Shown: positions 1 through 9,500 of the stretch, one piece after another
Position numbering within the stretch: position 1 is the stretch's first letter
How the letters are laid out: every line of letters begins with the position of its first letter
Source: Reticulitermes lucifugus
Lineage: Eukaryota; Arthropoda; Insecta; Blattodea; Rhinotermitidae
Assembly: GCA_026260175.1 (NCBI GenBank)
Contig: JAKCWW010001892.1
Location: 16,913 to 54,221 of the forward strand
DNA length: 37,309 nucleotides
Reading direction: 5' to 3'
Notes under the pieces: generated by a model
Told to the model about the DNA's origin: nothing
The model's input: only the letters and a program-made list of their open reading frames with translations
The model's database searches: none
Made by a program: the position numbers and the translations under genes

Positions 1-97
1 CAGACATCCATGCCCCCGGTGGGATTCGAACCCACGATCCTAGTAAACGAGCGGCCGCAGACCGACGCCTTAGACCGCACGGCCACTGGGATCGGCG
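1..97 (-). repeat. SINE family A, 5' head, cut by window edge
   Basis: The minus strand reads a tRNA-derived SINE head starting GCCGATCCC. The A box (TGGCCGTGCGG, then TCTAAGGCG) is at 75-85 and the B box (GGTTCGAATCC) at 22-32. The TCTAAGGCG form resembles class II tRNAs such as tRNA-Leu or tRNA-Ser. That would be an internal RNA polymerase III promoter. The body runs off the left edge. It matches the copies at 3803, 10158 and 29205. It is not a real tRNA gene because no acceptor stem closes. Confidence 0.85.
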
Positions 98-137
98 AGC
101 TGTTAAGCTAGCACTTAATAAATGAGAATTGAATTGA

Positions 138-275
138 AATAGGCGATATTTGGGGTTCTCACAGCGGTGTGTTTGAAGAATTCGGTCTTATAGGATGTTA
201 CGGCATGTAGTCTGGTGAGAAAGTACCTGGGTTTCAGGGCAAGATACTGCTACCATCTTCAGGATTGAAGAGATT
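138..275 (-). repeat. Foldback-family half element with hammerhead-like core
   Basis: On the minus strand CUGAAGA (256-262) is followed by a decayed hairpin, then GAAAC (231-235). Next comes the family body (ACCAGACUACA) and a GUA at 199-201 where a hammerhead would be cleaved. The end, GCUGUGAGAACCCCAAAU, recurs at 12450-12470. Only the left half of the usual inverted dimer is present. The function is unknown, and the hammerhead reading is inference. Confidence 0.6.
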
Positions 276-489
276 CGTGTATCTTGCAAAGAGGCAGTAC
301 GTGTATTGGAAACGTAAATTCCGCAATTCTGCACGGCATCGTATCCCACAACACGGCACCCTTCCTTTCCAATTTGTATTCTTCACTTTGACCTAGAGGT
401 CACGGTTCACACCCTTGTGCTTGTTACACAGTAAGTAACTGATTATATTATGTATTGAAGCTTTCACGGCGACAGAATTGATTAAAGCT

Positions 490-600
490 TCTCGGGATGA
501 CAGCCGCGTCGGATGGTTTAGATCAGCCGACGTTTCGGAGACAGACTCCGTCTCCGTCGTCAGGGTTCTGGCATGACTCGGGGCCTGGTCGGGTACTACC
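490..600 (-). repeat. Repeat fragment with the best-formed hammerhead-like core
   Basis: On the minus strand CUGACGA lies at 557-563. It is followed by one extra C, a perfect 6-bp hairpin GGAGAC/GUCUCC, then GAAAC at 532-536. CGUCGG (527-532) pairs perfectly with CCGACG (507-512) across a 14-nt loop, as helix III should. The bases after helix III are C and G rather than UH, so the cleavage site looks lost. Part of a helix I may form (CC/GG plus CAG/CUG with an AA bulge). It is one half element with no inverted partner nearby. Confidence 0.6.
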
Positions 601-1404
601 GTACACTATAATATATTTTATTGAAGGTAAATGATCTTTTCGTGTGTTTCAACATGTACTTTAATTTTAATAGGTGTAGCTAGCGAAAATATTTTGAACT
701 GAATGATACGAGGCATTTCCAGAATTTAATATCCCCTTAATTTCGTGATGAATAGTCTTGCAGCTTAGAAACCTCAGCTCTGCTTGTGCGTGTCTTAGCT
801 CTAACACGTTTCTAAATCTGCATGCACAGTGTGTCTCTTTGTACAACTGCGGGTAAGTGTGCTTGTAAATGTAATTCTGTGTAGATCACCTGAGTGGATG
901 GAGTGGGTTTTAATAACGATATAAATATTTGACGTGAAGCGTGCAGCTCGGGAGATAGAACCCTATTACCGCTTGTAATGACGTGTGTGTGCGTGCCGCT
1001 GTGTTGAATAATCCACGCTGGTGGTTGACAATTGTTCTGAAGCTGCTAATTTGCGTATTATGTAAGACGGTGACGTGACTGCTCTTGTGTAGTTTGCCGT
1101 AACGGAGAGATGCTCTTTATTGTTTAAGTAACGGTACTGATTCTGGGAAGGCGTGTGCATTCACAGATACAGCGCGGTTTTGTTGAATATTGCCCACCGT
1201 ACTCGCGTGTTTCATTTACAGAAAGTTCGGTACTTAAAAGGGATGTTCTCTGCTAGTTTTCTTAGAAATTACACGTAGAAGCAGAATTCCAAGAACGCGG
1301 TTGTTTATAATCTTATGCTTGGAATTCCCATTCCAGAGTTATTTTTCATGTTGTGGTGTGATTTAATGAACAGACATCTCACGACATCGATCATTTCTCA
1401 TTAT
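601..1404. other. No recognised feature
   Basis: About 800 bp of mixed-composition DNA. The open frame at 966-1160 (-) has no recognisable domain and no splice context. I see no repeat family member here. Confidence 0.5.
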
Positions 1405-1560
1405 CACTGTCTTGTGGGATGTAACGCCTTGTCACGTGACATGTTCACCGACTTTCGGAGCAACTTGCCCCCTCCAACAGGGTAGAAGTTGGGGCCAGCA
1501 ATTTACTTCGAAACGTCGACAGGTCTGTAGCAGGTAACACGTCTCATCCAGGAAGATTCT
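1405..1560. repeat. Inverted-dimer foldback element (GUCGG family)
   Basis: The left half on the minus strand reads CUCCGAAAGUCGG, then GGCGUUACAUCCCACAAG. The right half on the plus strand reads UUCGAAACGUCG, then a body ending AUCCAGGAAG. The two are tail to tail around about 1465-1495. The left half has GUU (1423-1425 on minus) at the expected hammerhead cleavage position. The CUGANGA box is not clear in either half, so the centre is decayed. The following SINE C starts at its right end. Confidence 0.55.
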
Positions 1561-1822
1561 GATCGTTACGGACTGGACGGTCCGGGGCTCGAACCACAGT
1601 GGGGGTGAGATCTTCGCTACCCATCCAGACCGGCCCTGAGGCCCACCCAACCTCCTCTACATTGGGTATCGGGGCTCTTTCCCGTGGTAAAGCGGCCTGG
1701 GCCTGGAGTTAACCACCCACCCCCATCTAGCACCGAGGTTAAAGAAAGGGTATAACTATACATCTACCCCCGTCTGTGTCTTCATGGCATGTTATTGGGT
1801 GATCTTTACCTTTACCGCTGTC
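1550..1822 (+). repeat. SINE family C copy
   Basis: A degenerate tRNA-like head (GGGGCTCGAACC near 1582) is followed by the family C body: CATCCAGACCGGC, CCCACCCAACCTCC, a C/G-rich CCCGTGGTAAAGCGGCC, CATCTAGCACCGAGGTTAA, and CTTCATGGCATG. It ends in TTTACCTTTACC, the tail shared by family C copies. It is near full length, at about 270 bp. Confidence 0.85.
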
Positions 1823-1996
1823 AAACGTCGTATTTCTGCTAGGTTAATTTTATTGTACGTAATCCAGAAGAATTCCTAAATGATAAAGATTGTTTCTAAA
1901 TTCGAGGGGCTACATACGTACATATTCTAATGTAAGAAAGAAAGAAGAATAAGAAAGCCGTGCACTTTAAAGGTGCCTAAACCTGTACTACGTTCA

Positions 1997-2030
1997 TGAT
2001 GAGTATGATGATGATGATGATGATGATGAA
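1997..2030 (+). repeat. (ATG)n microsatellite
   Basis: A run of ATG/GAT triplets of roughly 30 bp with one interruption near its start. It lies in a stretch (1823-2411) where I see no other feature. Confidence 0.9.
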
Positions 2031-2411
2031 AGATAATTACGAGATAAGCGTAGTGCCAACAAAATAGTAGCTGCCACAATTCTTCTGCAGTATCGAAGCC
2101 TGGACATTAAGCGAAAAAGTCGTAGAGACTGAGGTGGTGCAGGTTGAATTCAGAACACGGACCGCAGAAGAAACTAAGATAGTTTGAATGAACTGGAGGC
2201 CTGATATGCCCTGATAAAAATGTGTGTGCTATTTATTTGTTATGGGTGTTAAACATGGCTGTGTATTTTGACAGAAGAACATAAGGCATGATTGCGGAAC
2301 AGAGGAGACAGGTGGTCAGACAGAGCAGGAGCCATTTATTGTATCTTGATATGATACAAGGGTTCAAGTAAAACAGTTTATTCCTTCAGCCATTTATATT
2401 AAGCACTGATT

Positions 2412-2572
2412 GATATGGCTCTGGATAGGGACAGGTGGCGGCCTCTTGTGAATGCGGCGATAAACCTTCGGGTTCCATAAAACGCGGGGAATTTCTTGTG
2501 TAGATGACAACCTGTTAGCTTCTCAAGAAGGACTCTGCTCCATGGAGTTAGTTAGTTTGTTTGTTATTGATA
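2412..2572 (+). pseudogene. LINE 3' end (C-terminal coding tail plus 3' UTR)
   Basis: One plus-strand frame near 2412-2478 reads DMALDRDRWRPLVNAAINLR and then stops after VP. This is a C-terminal signature I recognise from non-LTR retrotransposons of insects. The short 3' sequence that follows (GGGGAATTTCTTG, CTTCTCAAGAAGGACTCTGC, CATGGAGTTAGTTAGTTTG) recurs at 26487-26573 and ends in a TTAG/TTTG-type simple tail. The copy is strongly 5'-truncated, as is usual for LINE insertions. The clade was not determined. Confidence 0.75.
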
Positions 2573-3153
2573 ACTGAACGTGGAGCGCACGTAATGTGTG
2601 GGTAGAGGTGATCTTGGCTACGCTGTCAGACCGTGGAAGATGTTTTCAGAAACAGTGGCCTTGTAAAGACTGATCTTAACTTCAAGGTCATTTTGTTTGT
2701 AGTACTGTGCAAATGTTTTGCTTTAAAATGTATGAGCCAAGAGAACGTGATTGTCGTGACCCATAACCTTAGGCATCCTATAACTGCAAGTATTACGATA
2801 ACCCTTTGAGGACAGCGCTAATGTAAATGTTATATATATAAAGCTTCAGTTTATACCTCACAGAGAACAGAATTCATGTCTGTCATAAAGGCCAAATTGT
2901 TAATGCTGTTGAGGCTAATCGGTATTTATGGTAAGAATCATACTGAATATATAAAATGTTGTACTGCAAAGTGCAGTTTGTTCATGTGTACATCGTCACG
3001 TCACCACTGCACTTGAGACGGAGCTTATTGTGTCTTCTGGTACTTTGACGCCGTTGTTTGGGACTGCTGTTCAGTGCAGAACAGAACAATCACATGCCTG
3101 TAATGATACTTCAGGTACATCGTAAGAGACTTTGACGGTTAGGTTTGAGGAAA
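2573..3153. other. No recognised feature
   Basis: About 580 bp with no repeat signature or coding frame that I can support. A short TATATATA run lies near 2831-2839. Confidence 0.5.
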
Positions 3154-3319
3154 AGATCTGCGCTGTTTTGGGATATTACGCGACGTTGAGTGGTCCCATC
3201 TTCAAGGGTCAAGACCTTGGTCTTAAGGACCCTTGAAGATGCAACCGATAGGTTATCCCGAAACGTCGGTACAGAACTACCACTCAACGCTGCGTAATAT
3301 CCCAGAAGAGCGCAGATCT
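3154..3319. repeat. Inverted-dimer foldback element with nested hairpins
   Basis: Outer arms 3154-3194 and 3279-3319 are inverted copies with about 37 of 41 positions matching. At the centre 3198-3210 and 3228-3240 pair perfectly over 13 bp. Inside these, AAGACC and GGTCTT (3211-3224) pair with a 2-nt loop. The right half carries UUGAAGA (3233-3239, the usual C replaced by U), a 4-bp hairpin AACC/GGUU, GAAAC (3260-3264) and GUA (3294-3296). The left half has lost the hairpin and GAAAC block by deletion. The open frames over it (3111-3350, 3233-3604) are by-products. Confidence 0.8.
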
Positions 3320-3802
3320 CATCTACATCGCGGCGGAAGTCTGAAATCACGCAGGTTTGAGGACGTTTGCAGTTCTCGGCGGAAATTTAAAGGGCTGCCA
3401 GGTACAAATATTTATCAGCGTCTTCAACAACAACATGGTATGAGCCATTCCAGGCTTGTTCCGTCCTCATGGGTATTTCGTCTCCCCATATTTTGCTTGG
3501 TCGATTTACGTGTCTTCTGTCGGTCGGAGTGTATTCATTCATTTATCTGGCAATGCATTTATCGTTCGTTCTTAATAAATGTTAGTGTCCACCTGCGTCT
3601 GTAATGCACATAATTTTATTTAAATCTTGTGTAACCTATGCGTCTTATTTCTTCATTTTTCATGGTCATATACTTAATGCGTATCGTGCAACTTACCTAA
3701 AAAAAATTGCATCTCCGCTGTCTCGATTTTAATGCTGTTTTCACACCTGTGCAACGGCGTTGGTATCGCATCGCTATTATCGTACGTCATTTCAACAGCG
3801 TT

Positions 3803-4027
3803 CCCAGTGGCCGCGCTGTCTGAGGCGTGGGTCTGCGGCCGCTCGCTTGCTGGGATTGTGGGTTCGAATCCCGCAGGAGGAATGGATGTCTGTGTGTTGT
3901 GTGTTGTCGGGCCGATCACTCGCCCAGAGGAGTCCTACCGAGTGTGGTGTGTCTGAATGTGATCGTGAAGCCTCGATAATGAGGGGGACCTGGCCCATTA
4001 GGGGCTGTTGCGCCATAAAGAAAAATC
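3803..4027 (+). repeat. SINE family A copy, near complete
   Basis: The A box TGGCCGCGCTG is at 3808-3818 and the B box GGTTCGAATCC at 3861-3871. The family body follows: ATGGATGTCTGTGTG, GAGGAGTCCTACCGAGTGTG, then TGAATGTGATCG. The 3' part (ACCTGGCCCATTAGGGGCTG, then GCGCCATAAAGAAAAA) ends A-rich. It is the longest family A copy in the window. Open frames at 3674-4056 on both strands are translations of this repeat. Confidence 0.88.
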
Positions 4028-4124
4028 AGCAACGTTTCTTCATTATTTGTTTATAATGTGTTTATAAATGTTCCAGATATATATGGAAACCTTTGTAGCT
4101 TATTATAATAAAAATGCGAAGTAT

Positions 4125-4325
4125 GTTTTTCCACGTCATGACGACATATAGAGCAGGTGTAGAGGTATAGTTGCACTCATTCTTAACCTCGGCACTACAT
4201 AGAGATGGTGGTCAACTTGACGCCCCGGCCGTTTTACGCCCGGCAAATAATGCCGGTACCCACTGAACAATAGGGTGGGCGGGCCCCAGAGCCGGTCTGG
4301 ACGGTAGCTTGTTATAGTCTGCGTC
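4125..4325 (-). repeat. SINE family C copy, 5' truncated
   Basis: On the plus strand it reads as the reverse of family C: CACGTCATGACGACAT, CTCATTCTTAACCTCGGCAC, GACGCCCCGGCCGTTTTACG, GTACCCACTGAACAATAGGG, CCAGAGCCGGTCTGGACG. The tRNA-like head beyond 4325 is missing. Confidence 0.82.
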
Positions 4326-4436
4326 ATTATTATATATACACGTATACGATACACTACATCGCAAGTAGTTCAGTCCTTCTATTTGTTCAGTTTCTTTGTT
4401 GTGAGTAACCGCTGTGGTGTCCTAATGTGCCACTTC

Positions 4437-5285
4437 AATTAAATGCCGTGACTTTTGTTTTGGTAGTGGGAGTTTGAAAGTTGTGTTTCCCACAAATTAT
4501 ATTTAATATAAATAATGACCGCTGGAGGCTATTCTGTTTCAGCAATGGCTGCCTGATCGTCAGAAAGCAAATAGTGTGTATAGTGTTCCGATTCATTCGG
4601 GAGTGATCCATTAGTTCATCATTTGACTGTCTTACAGTATTGTTCGTATGCATACTAAAAGTGCGAGTGATAATCTGCACCCTTGTTCATTTCCCAATTT
4701 GTTTCTACCGTTTTTAGTTTTTCAGGCCACCTTATCGAAATTTTCGTATCTAAATATAAGCTTTGTACCGCGCTTTATTAAATATTGTGGAATACCTTTG
4801 TCAATCATTGCTGGCCAGAGTTCATTCCTGATAACTTTATCGAAGGCTTTGTCATAATCCAGAAACGCAATTAGAGCCGGTAAGTTATTCCCAGTGTTCC
4901 TCAGTCAGTTGATAAATAATGAAGATACAATCCGTACATTACCGTCCTTCCCCAAACCCATTGTGAGCCTCATATAACACAGATTCATACGCACTTTTTA
5001 CTATTCGTGTTATTATCTATGTGCATATATGTTTTGTATCGAGAAGTAAGCGTACATTTACCGCTGTAATATTCACAGTTCTGTCTGTTCTTGTAAATTT
5101 TAGCAATAAACGCCATCTTCCATTCTTTTGGTACATGTCCATACATCCAGCAAATATTAATAAGATCTAGGAAGCGCATCGGTAACCTCTGGGAGGTACA
5201 TTTAAACATTTCTGTGTTCAGACCCTCAGTTGCATGCGTCTTCTTGGCTGTCAAATTTCTGGACGGACGCCTGTAGCAGTTATGT
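4437..5285 (-). pseudogene. LINE reverse transcriptase fragment, frameshifted
   Basis: The reverse-transcriptase domain of a non-LTR retrotransposon, broken over several frames of the minus strand. From the N-terminal side: a finger region at 5254-4985 (THATEGLNTEMFK, LINICWMYGHVPKEWK, AFIAKIYK); motif A at 4874-4834 (LIAFLDYDKAFDKV, with both aspartates); motif B at 4696-4661 (NEQGCRLSLALL); motif C at 4567-4556 (LSDDQAAIAETE, the D-D pair present but in another frame); and the post-palm block ending TTKTKVTAFN at about 4440. Several stops and shifts show that it is dead. The endonuclease and C-terminal parts are absent. In life it would perform target-primed reverse transcription. It is probably of the same broad type as the C-terminal fragment at 34690-35333. 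Confidence 0.87.
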
Positions 5286-5881
5286 CATACAAGATCTACG
5301 TGTTCTTTATTATTTGCCGCGATTTCGATTTCTTTTAACATCTAAAGAAAACAAATGTAGATCTTGAAAACGTAATTGTGTGGGAAAGCTCAGATTACGA
5401 GTATACGCTGTGTTTCATTATTGCACGTTGTTGGCGCAGAGTGCGTAAGTGAAAGTCTGGGGGAAGCGATGTCATCCCACCCATCTGTCCCTCCTTGCCA
5501 TTTTCGAAATTGGTGAACGGTTTTCGATAGAACTAGGTAGGCCTCTTAAACTTGTCGAGTTGGTTTGTTTTTGGTCTGTATCTTCAGATGCAAGTCTTTT
5601 TAAAGCTGAGTTCGAACTTGAGGCTGTCAGGTATGGCACATCGTACAGCACATTCCAAAGTAACACGAGTTGGGGCCCATGAAGATCTGCACATTACGTG
5701 TGAAACAGTTTTTAATGTAGCCATAGTTGAATGCAGTACATGAAAACTGTTGTAGGCAGGCCTACGTGTTAACAGGAGTAAATTAATTCTGATATGTTCG
5801 TTCCAAATCCAGATGCACATAACAGCTTTGAAGAACTGCGTAGCGTCCACTTTTCGCACATTCGTTTGGAAAATAAGCATC
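5286..5881. other. No recognised feature
   Basis: About 600 bp. Overlapping open frames on both strands (5449-5682, 5472-5666, 5584-5928) show no family resemblance. I found no SINE or LINE signature. Confidence 0.45.
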
Positions 5882-5889
5882 GCGTAGTG

Positions 5890-6237
5890 CAGTGTTTCCC
5901 AATTAATTTGAGAACCGAACCCTTTCACACCTCAATATCCATATATATGTGAATCTAAGGAAACTAGCCCAAAAGTAAGTAAGGAAATTAATACATATTA
6001 ATACATATTAAATATTAAACAAGGATATGAACTCAGCATATTATGTAATTGCACATGCTTATAAATAACAGTAATATTTCACATACACCAAAAATGAAGC
6101 TAGAAAACTAATGTGGTTTTGCTTTTATAATATATTTTAGATATATTTTTGGATTATAATGGAATATTCCTGTGGAACTCTCATTTTCATTTCGCGGAAC
6201 CCCGGGGCTCCGCGTAACAGCCATTTGGGAAACATTA
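5890..6237. mobile_element. hAT-like MITE with degenerate 8-bp target duplication
   Basis: The left end reads CAGTGTTTCCCAA at 5890-5902. The right end reads TTGGGAAACATTA (6225-6237), its inverted counterpart with 11 of 13 positions matching. CAGTG...CCCAA termini are typical of hAT-superfamily elements. The flanks GCGTAGTG (5882-5889) and ACTTAGTG (6238-6245) match at 6 of 8 positions, consistent with an aged 8-bp target duplication. Near the right end is a GC palindrome GCGGAACCCCGGGGCTCCGC. The interior is AT-rich with no transposase coding, so it is non-autonomous, about 348 bp. Confidence 0.75.
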
Positions 6238-6502
6238 ACTTAGTGAAATGGCACATGGGAATATGTTTTGTTGGTGAATACAAGTTTATTGTGATTCACT
6301 TATTGCGTAATACGTGCGTTGGTATGTTTCAGAGAAATATAAAAACAGGATAACAATGAAATTTTACATATTGCAATTTTTGACTGTCAGTTTTTGTTCG
6401 TCTTAACCGATTTAGTCAAAACAAGATTATCTCGTTTCGATAAAATGTGATAACTTCTTGTGCTGTGTAATTTATCCCGTTGTGACTTGTAAGTAGCTTT
6501 AC

Positions 6503-6684
6503 AAAAGTAAATATTTTAGATATACACCAACAAAATGCACAAATTAATAAAGATGCCCCCCCCCAAAAAAAAGTTAAATCATGATAAGGAGCTAATTTGC
6601 ACCTTTATTAATTTGTGCATTTTGTTGGTGTATATCTAAAATAATAAAAATGCACGGTGAGTTAAGACTAAAAAAAGTAAATAT
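6503..6684. repeat. Long near-perfect inverted repeat (hairpin)
   Basis: Positions 6512-6552 and 6603-6643 are perfect reverse complements over 41 bp. After one mismatch, pairing continues for 3 more bp inward. The loop holds a run of 9 C (6556-6564) followed by 8 A (6565-6572). The 12-bp string AAAAGTAAATAT occurs at 6503-6514 and again at 6673-6684, flanking the structure, and could be a target duplication. There is no coding content. It may be a small foldback MITE or a recent inverted duplication. Confidence 0.9.
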
Positions 6685-7995
6685 GTATGTGACACGAGAC
6701 GAAGTGAACTGTTGACGTTTGCCTTTCTAATGACTTGAGCTGCTGTAGCATAGTATCGGTATGGAAATAAGGTATTGACGTGATAGTGATAATTCGTTAA
6801 TAGAAGAAAGCAAATAACAATTTATGTTGATAAAGTAGCTGCTGTTGAGAAGATACTGAAGGTGTCGATAACCAGTAATATAGTGTGTAAACAGTCATTG
6901 TAGATTTAAATTTGTATGCCATATGAAAAGTGATAAGATACGGAAACAAAATAACAAATGACGAAGTGCTGAAATAAAAGGAATTAATTTCAAAGAATAT
7001 TATATGCGAGATGTATATTATTTAGATTACACATTTAATTCCATTATTGATGATAATACATTTTAATTATCTGACTATATATCAGCAGGCGTGTAAATAT
7101 CTGGGCTAGTGAAATGCCGCCTGTAAAATTACAAATCAAGTGCATTTATTTTTAATATAGGTCATACTGGCATCAGGTCTTTCGAAATTTCGACGGGGGC
7201 CGTTACGTCAACAGGCTGAAGGACGTGTGCGTTTATATAGTATAATGTTAAGCACCAGTCGCTGCTGCTGTGAAGATGAAACATTTTCGACAAAAATCGA
7301 CACTGTACACTCGACCCCAGCATGCTGCCATCATCTACACATATTCGTAACTATTTTCGAACAGTGTTTTTTTAACGAACATAAGAACGACAAAAAAATG
7401 ACCGTTCTTGTTAAATATTGGAATTGTTTGTATGTAACATGAAGAACAATTTTTTTTGCATTTTTTCCTTTCCTATTTTCTTTCCTTTATGTCATGGTTT
7501 TTTGCATTTTTCTTAAGAAGTTTGTACTGCGTGCTTTGTGTCCCAGGCAGCGCGATGAGATTTACAGGAATGTTTCGAGGAGATGTGCTGTGTTATAGCC
7601 AAGTTAATGGTGGCAAAACATTCCACAAGAATTGCGAACTGTCTTGTTTTCCTACCTTGAACGCACCTCTGCAGATATTCAAACGCACAGCATATGGTGA
7701 TGACGACGCAGGCAAGTGACACATCAATCAAACGCCACGAGGAGTGTTGCGCCGCGCGTTGTGAAGTTTTACGACCGCCGGAACTTTCTACTACACGGGC
7801 GTCTGTTAGCACTAGCACAGCAGGTGTACTGTTTCAGTGTTACATCCATCTTTCCGGGGTAAAAGAGATTTTAGGAAGCGTCGCATTATAACCAGTGAAA
7901 GTAGCACAAGAAGCCGTAATAAGACACAGCAGATTACCCACTAATAAGATCATATATATATTAGCTTCTCGTATTGTGTAAGACAGTCTCGTCTT
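6685..7995. other. No recognised repeat or gene
   Basis: About 1.3 kb. Open frames at 7227-7442, 7456-7719, 7513-7818 (-) and 7694-7891 have no recognisable domain and overlap on both strands. It is possibly unique sequence, and one of the longer stretches here free of obvious mobile DNA. Confidence 0.4.
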
Positions 7996-7999
7996 TCAA

Positions 8000-8098
8000 A
8001 GATAGACACAGTGACCTTTATTCTGGGCGAGGCACTGTTTATATTGATGAATATATACCAGCGTTTCGGAGGATTGAACTACCCATCATCAGAGTAGG
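8000..8098 (-). repeat. Hammerhead-like core, CGCUGG subfamily
   Basis: On the minus strand CUGAUGA (8086-8092) is followed by one extra U, a weak hairpin, GAAAC (8063-8067), then CGCUG (8059-8063). CGCUG pairs with CAGUG (8033-8037) using one G-U pair. A further hairpin AUAUU/AAUAU with a 4-nt loop lies inside (8041-8054). The base after CAGUG is C where U is expected. The sequence body differs from the GUCGG family, so the shared core is not simply one repeat copied. Confidence 0.6.
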
Positions 8099-8194
8099 AC
8101 AGTAACCCCGTGCCCAGCGCTGTTTTGACTACACGCATTTGAAAATAATTTAATGTTCATTCATCCATTCTTTCTGTAGTCTTGTCTTACGACA

Positions 8195-8630
8195 GGTCAA
8201 TAGCCTCTTCCAAAGCGAGTTCTCCGCAGAGTGCGATCTAGTACTTTCTCTTTCAGTTTCAAGTGCCTTGTCTTTTCCGTAAGGCCATCCAGCAACTGCG
8301 TACATCTTCTTCCTCGTCTTCCCGTCACTTCTATCCTTCCTCTTATCTTTCCTTCAATAATGTGTTTTAGAAGGCAGTTTCTACGCAAAATGTGACCAAT
8401 CCAGTTAGCCTTTCTTCTGCTGTATGTAGGACATTCCTTTCCTCCCTTTTTGACTCTGTGTAATACTTCATTTCTCATAATCTGTCCAACCGATCTTCTC
8501 CATCCTTCTCCAGCACCACATTGCAAAACTTCCCAGGTATTTGTGATCGGCTTTCCGAAGTGTCCCAAGTTTCAGCACCACACAAAGCTATGCTCCAAAT
8601 GTAGCACTTTATTAGTTTCAATTTAAAGTA
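8195..8630 (-). pseudogene. LINE C-terminal region, frameshifted
   Basis: The minus strand encodes the end of a LINE polyprotein in three successive frames. KLKLIKCYIWSIALCGAETW is at about 8628-8565. TLRKADHKYLGSFAMWCWRR follows at about 8563-8500. An open stretch of about 90 residues then holds RNEVLHRVKKGGKECPT, RKANWIGHILRRNCLLKHII and KEKVLDRTLRRTRFGRGY, ending near 8197. The WIGHILRRNCLL block is a sequence I recognise from insect LINE proteins. At least two frameshifts make it a pseudogene. The upstream RT domain is absent. Confidence 0.85.
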
Positions 8631-8639
8631 TGAATTTAA

Positions 8640-9100
8640 AAATTGTCGAAAGCTGGAAATTTTAAATCCACGCGGATATGTGCGAGCGGTTACTCTACCG
8701 CCGCGGAAGCTGGCAGCATCAGCTACCCAGGTACGGCGTCAGTGTTTAATATCCAAAGATGTGTGTATTTTAAGTTTTTTTGGGGGGGGGTCCATAAGCG
8801 TCCAAGTTCACGTAATCCTATTTTTCCCTATAAGAAGTTCGCGTAACGCGGTTTTGCCGATCAGGCGTGATCACTCCCCCTAACACCCGCGCTGGACGTG
8901 GGATCAGTGTGTTATGTGATGTCATGTCTACTGGATGTACCAAGTGTTGGAGGAACGCGCCGCCTCCAGCTTCAGAGTATGAATGGTACATGATGACGTT
9001 GAGATTGGTAGACTGGTTCGAATGATTCAGAAGACTTTGCTTCTTGAGATGATTCATCCCCTTTGTGTTCACAACATAACAAGAAATACAGATATACTCA
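8640..9100. other. Unassigned, with G-run
   Basis: It contains TTTTTT followed by a run of 9 G near 8777-8788 and GC-rich patches. Open frames at 8643-8883 and 8818-9072 (-) show no recognisable family. I cannot assign a repeat. Confidence 0.4.
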
Positions 9101-9104
9101 GCCC

Positions 9105-9500
9105 AAACACAACTTTATTGTACAGATAAAGTCAACTACATGTTTCGACTAATGACGGTAGCCATAATCAGGCTGATCACAAAAATATGAAAAGGAAATG
9201 TTTACAGCTGCATCGGTGGTTAGAGATCTCGAATTACGTATTATTATTATTATTATTATTATATTGAACGCATTTAAAATTATCTTAACATTGGCGTATC
9301 GTCACTTTATTATATTGATTATATGCTTTCATAATTTTATGATTTTATAACTGTAATTTTTAACTTAAAGGGGAGGCCTCCACCTCAACTCATACTTTTA
9401 TTTTTGTAGTTTTGTGAATTTATAAGTTATGCTTGCCAGCGTACGCGGCCGAAACATGTTGTAGAAAATAAAATAAGAGCATGAAAATAGTGTTGTGTTT
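9105..9500. repeat. Inverted-end element with GAAACAUGU cores
   Basis: The outer ends are AAACACAAC (9105-9113) and its complement GTTGTGTTT (9492-9500). Just inside each end lies a GAAACAUGU core facing outward: minus at 9142-9146, plus at 9451-9455. The left core has CUGAUUA (9165-9171), then GGCUA/UUAGUC pairing. Downstream is a perfect 7-bp hairpin ACUUUAU/AUAAAGU (9112-9132). The plus core lacks a CUGANGA box. The interior includes a (TTA)n run at 9241-9262. It is about 396 bp, with no coding. Confidence 0.6.
9241..9262 (+). repeat. (TTA)7 microsatellite
   Basis: A pure TTA triplet run of about 22 bp inside the inverted-end element. Confidence 0.9.

Noticed and set aside
3803..3880. True tRNA gene (also at 1-97, 10158, 20638, 29359)
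   Set aside because: A and B boxes are present, but no closed acceptor stem or normal anticodon arm exists, and a long SINE body follows.
3674..4056. Four overlapping open frames on both strands
   Set aside because: All are translations of one SINE A copy.
8000..8098. Claim of an active ribozyme
   Set aside because: The expected U before the cleavage site is C and helix II is weak, so only resemblance is reported.
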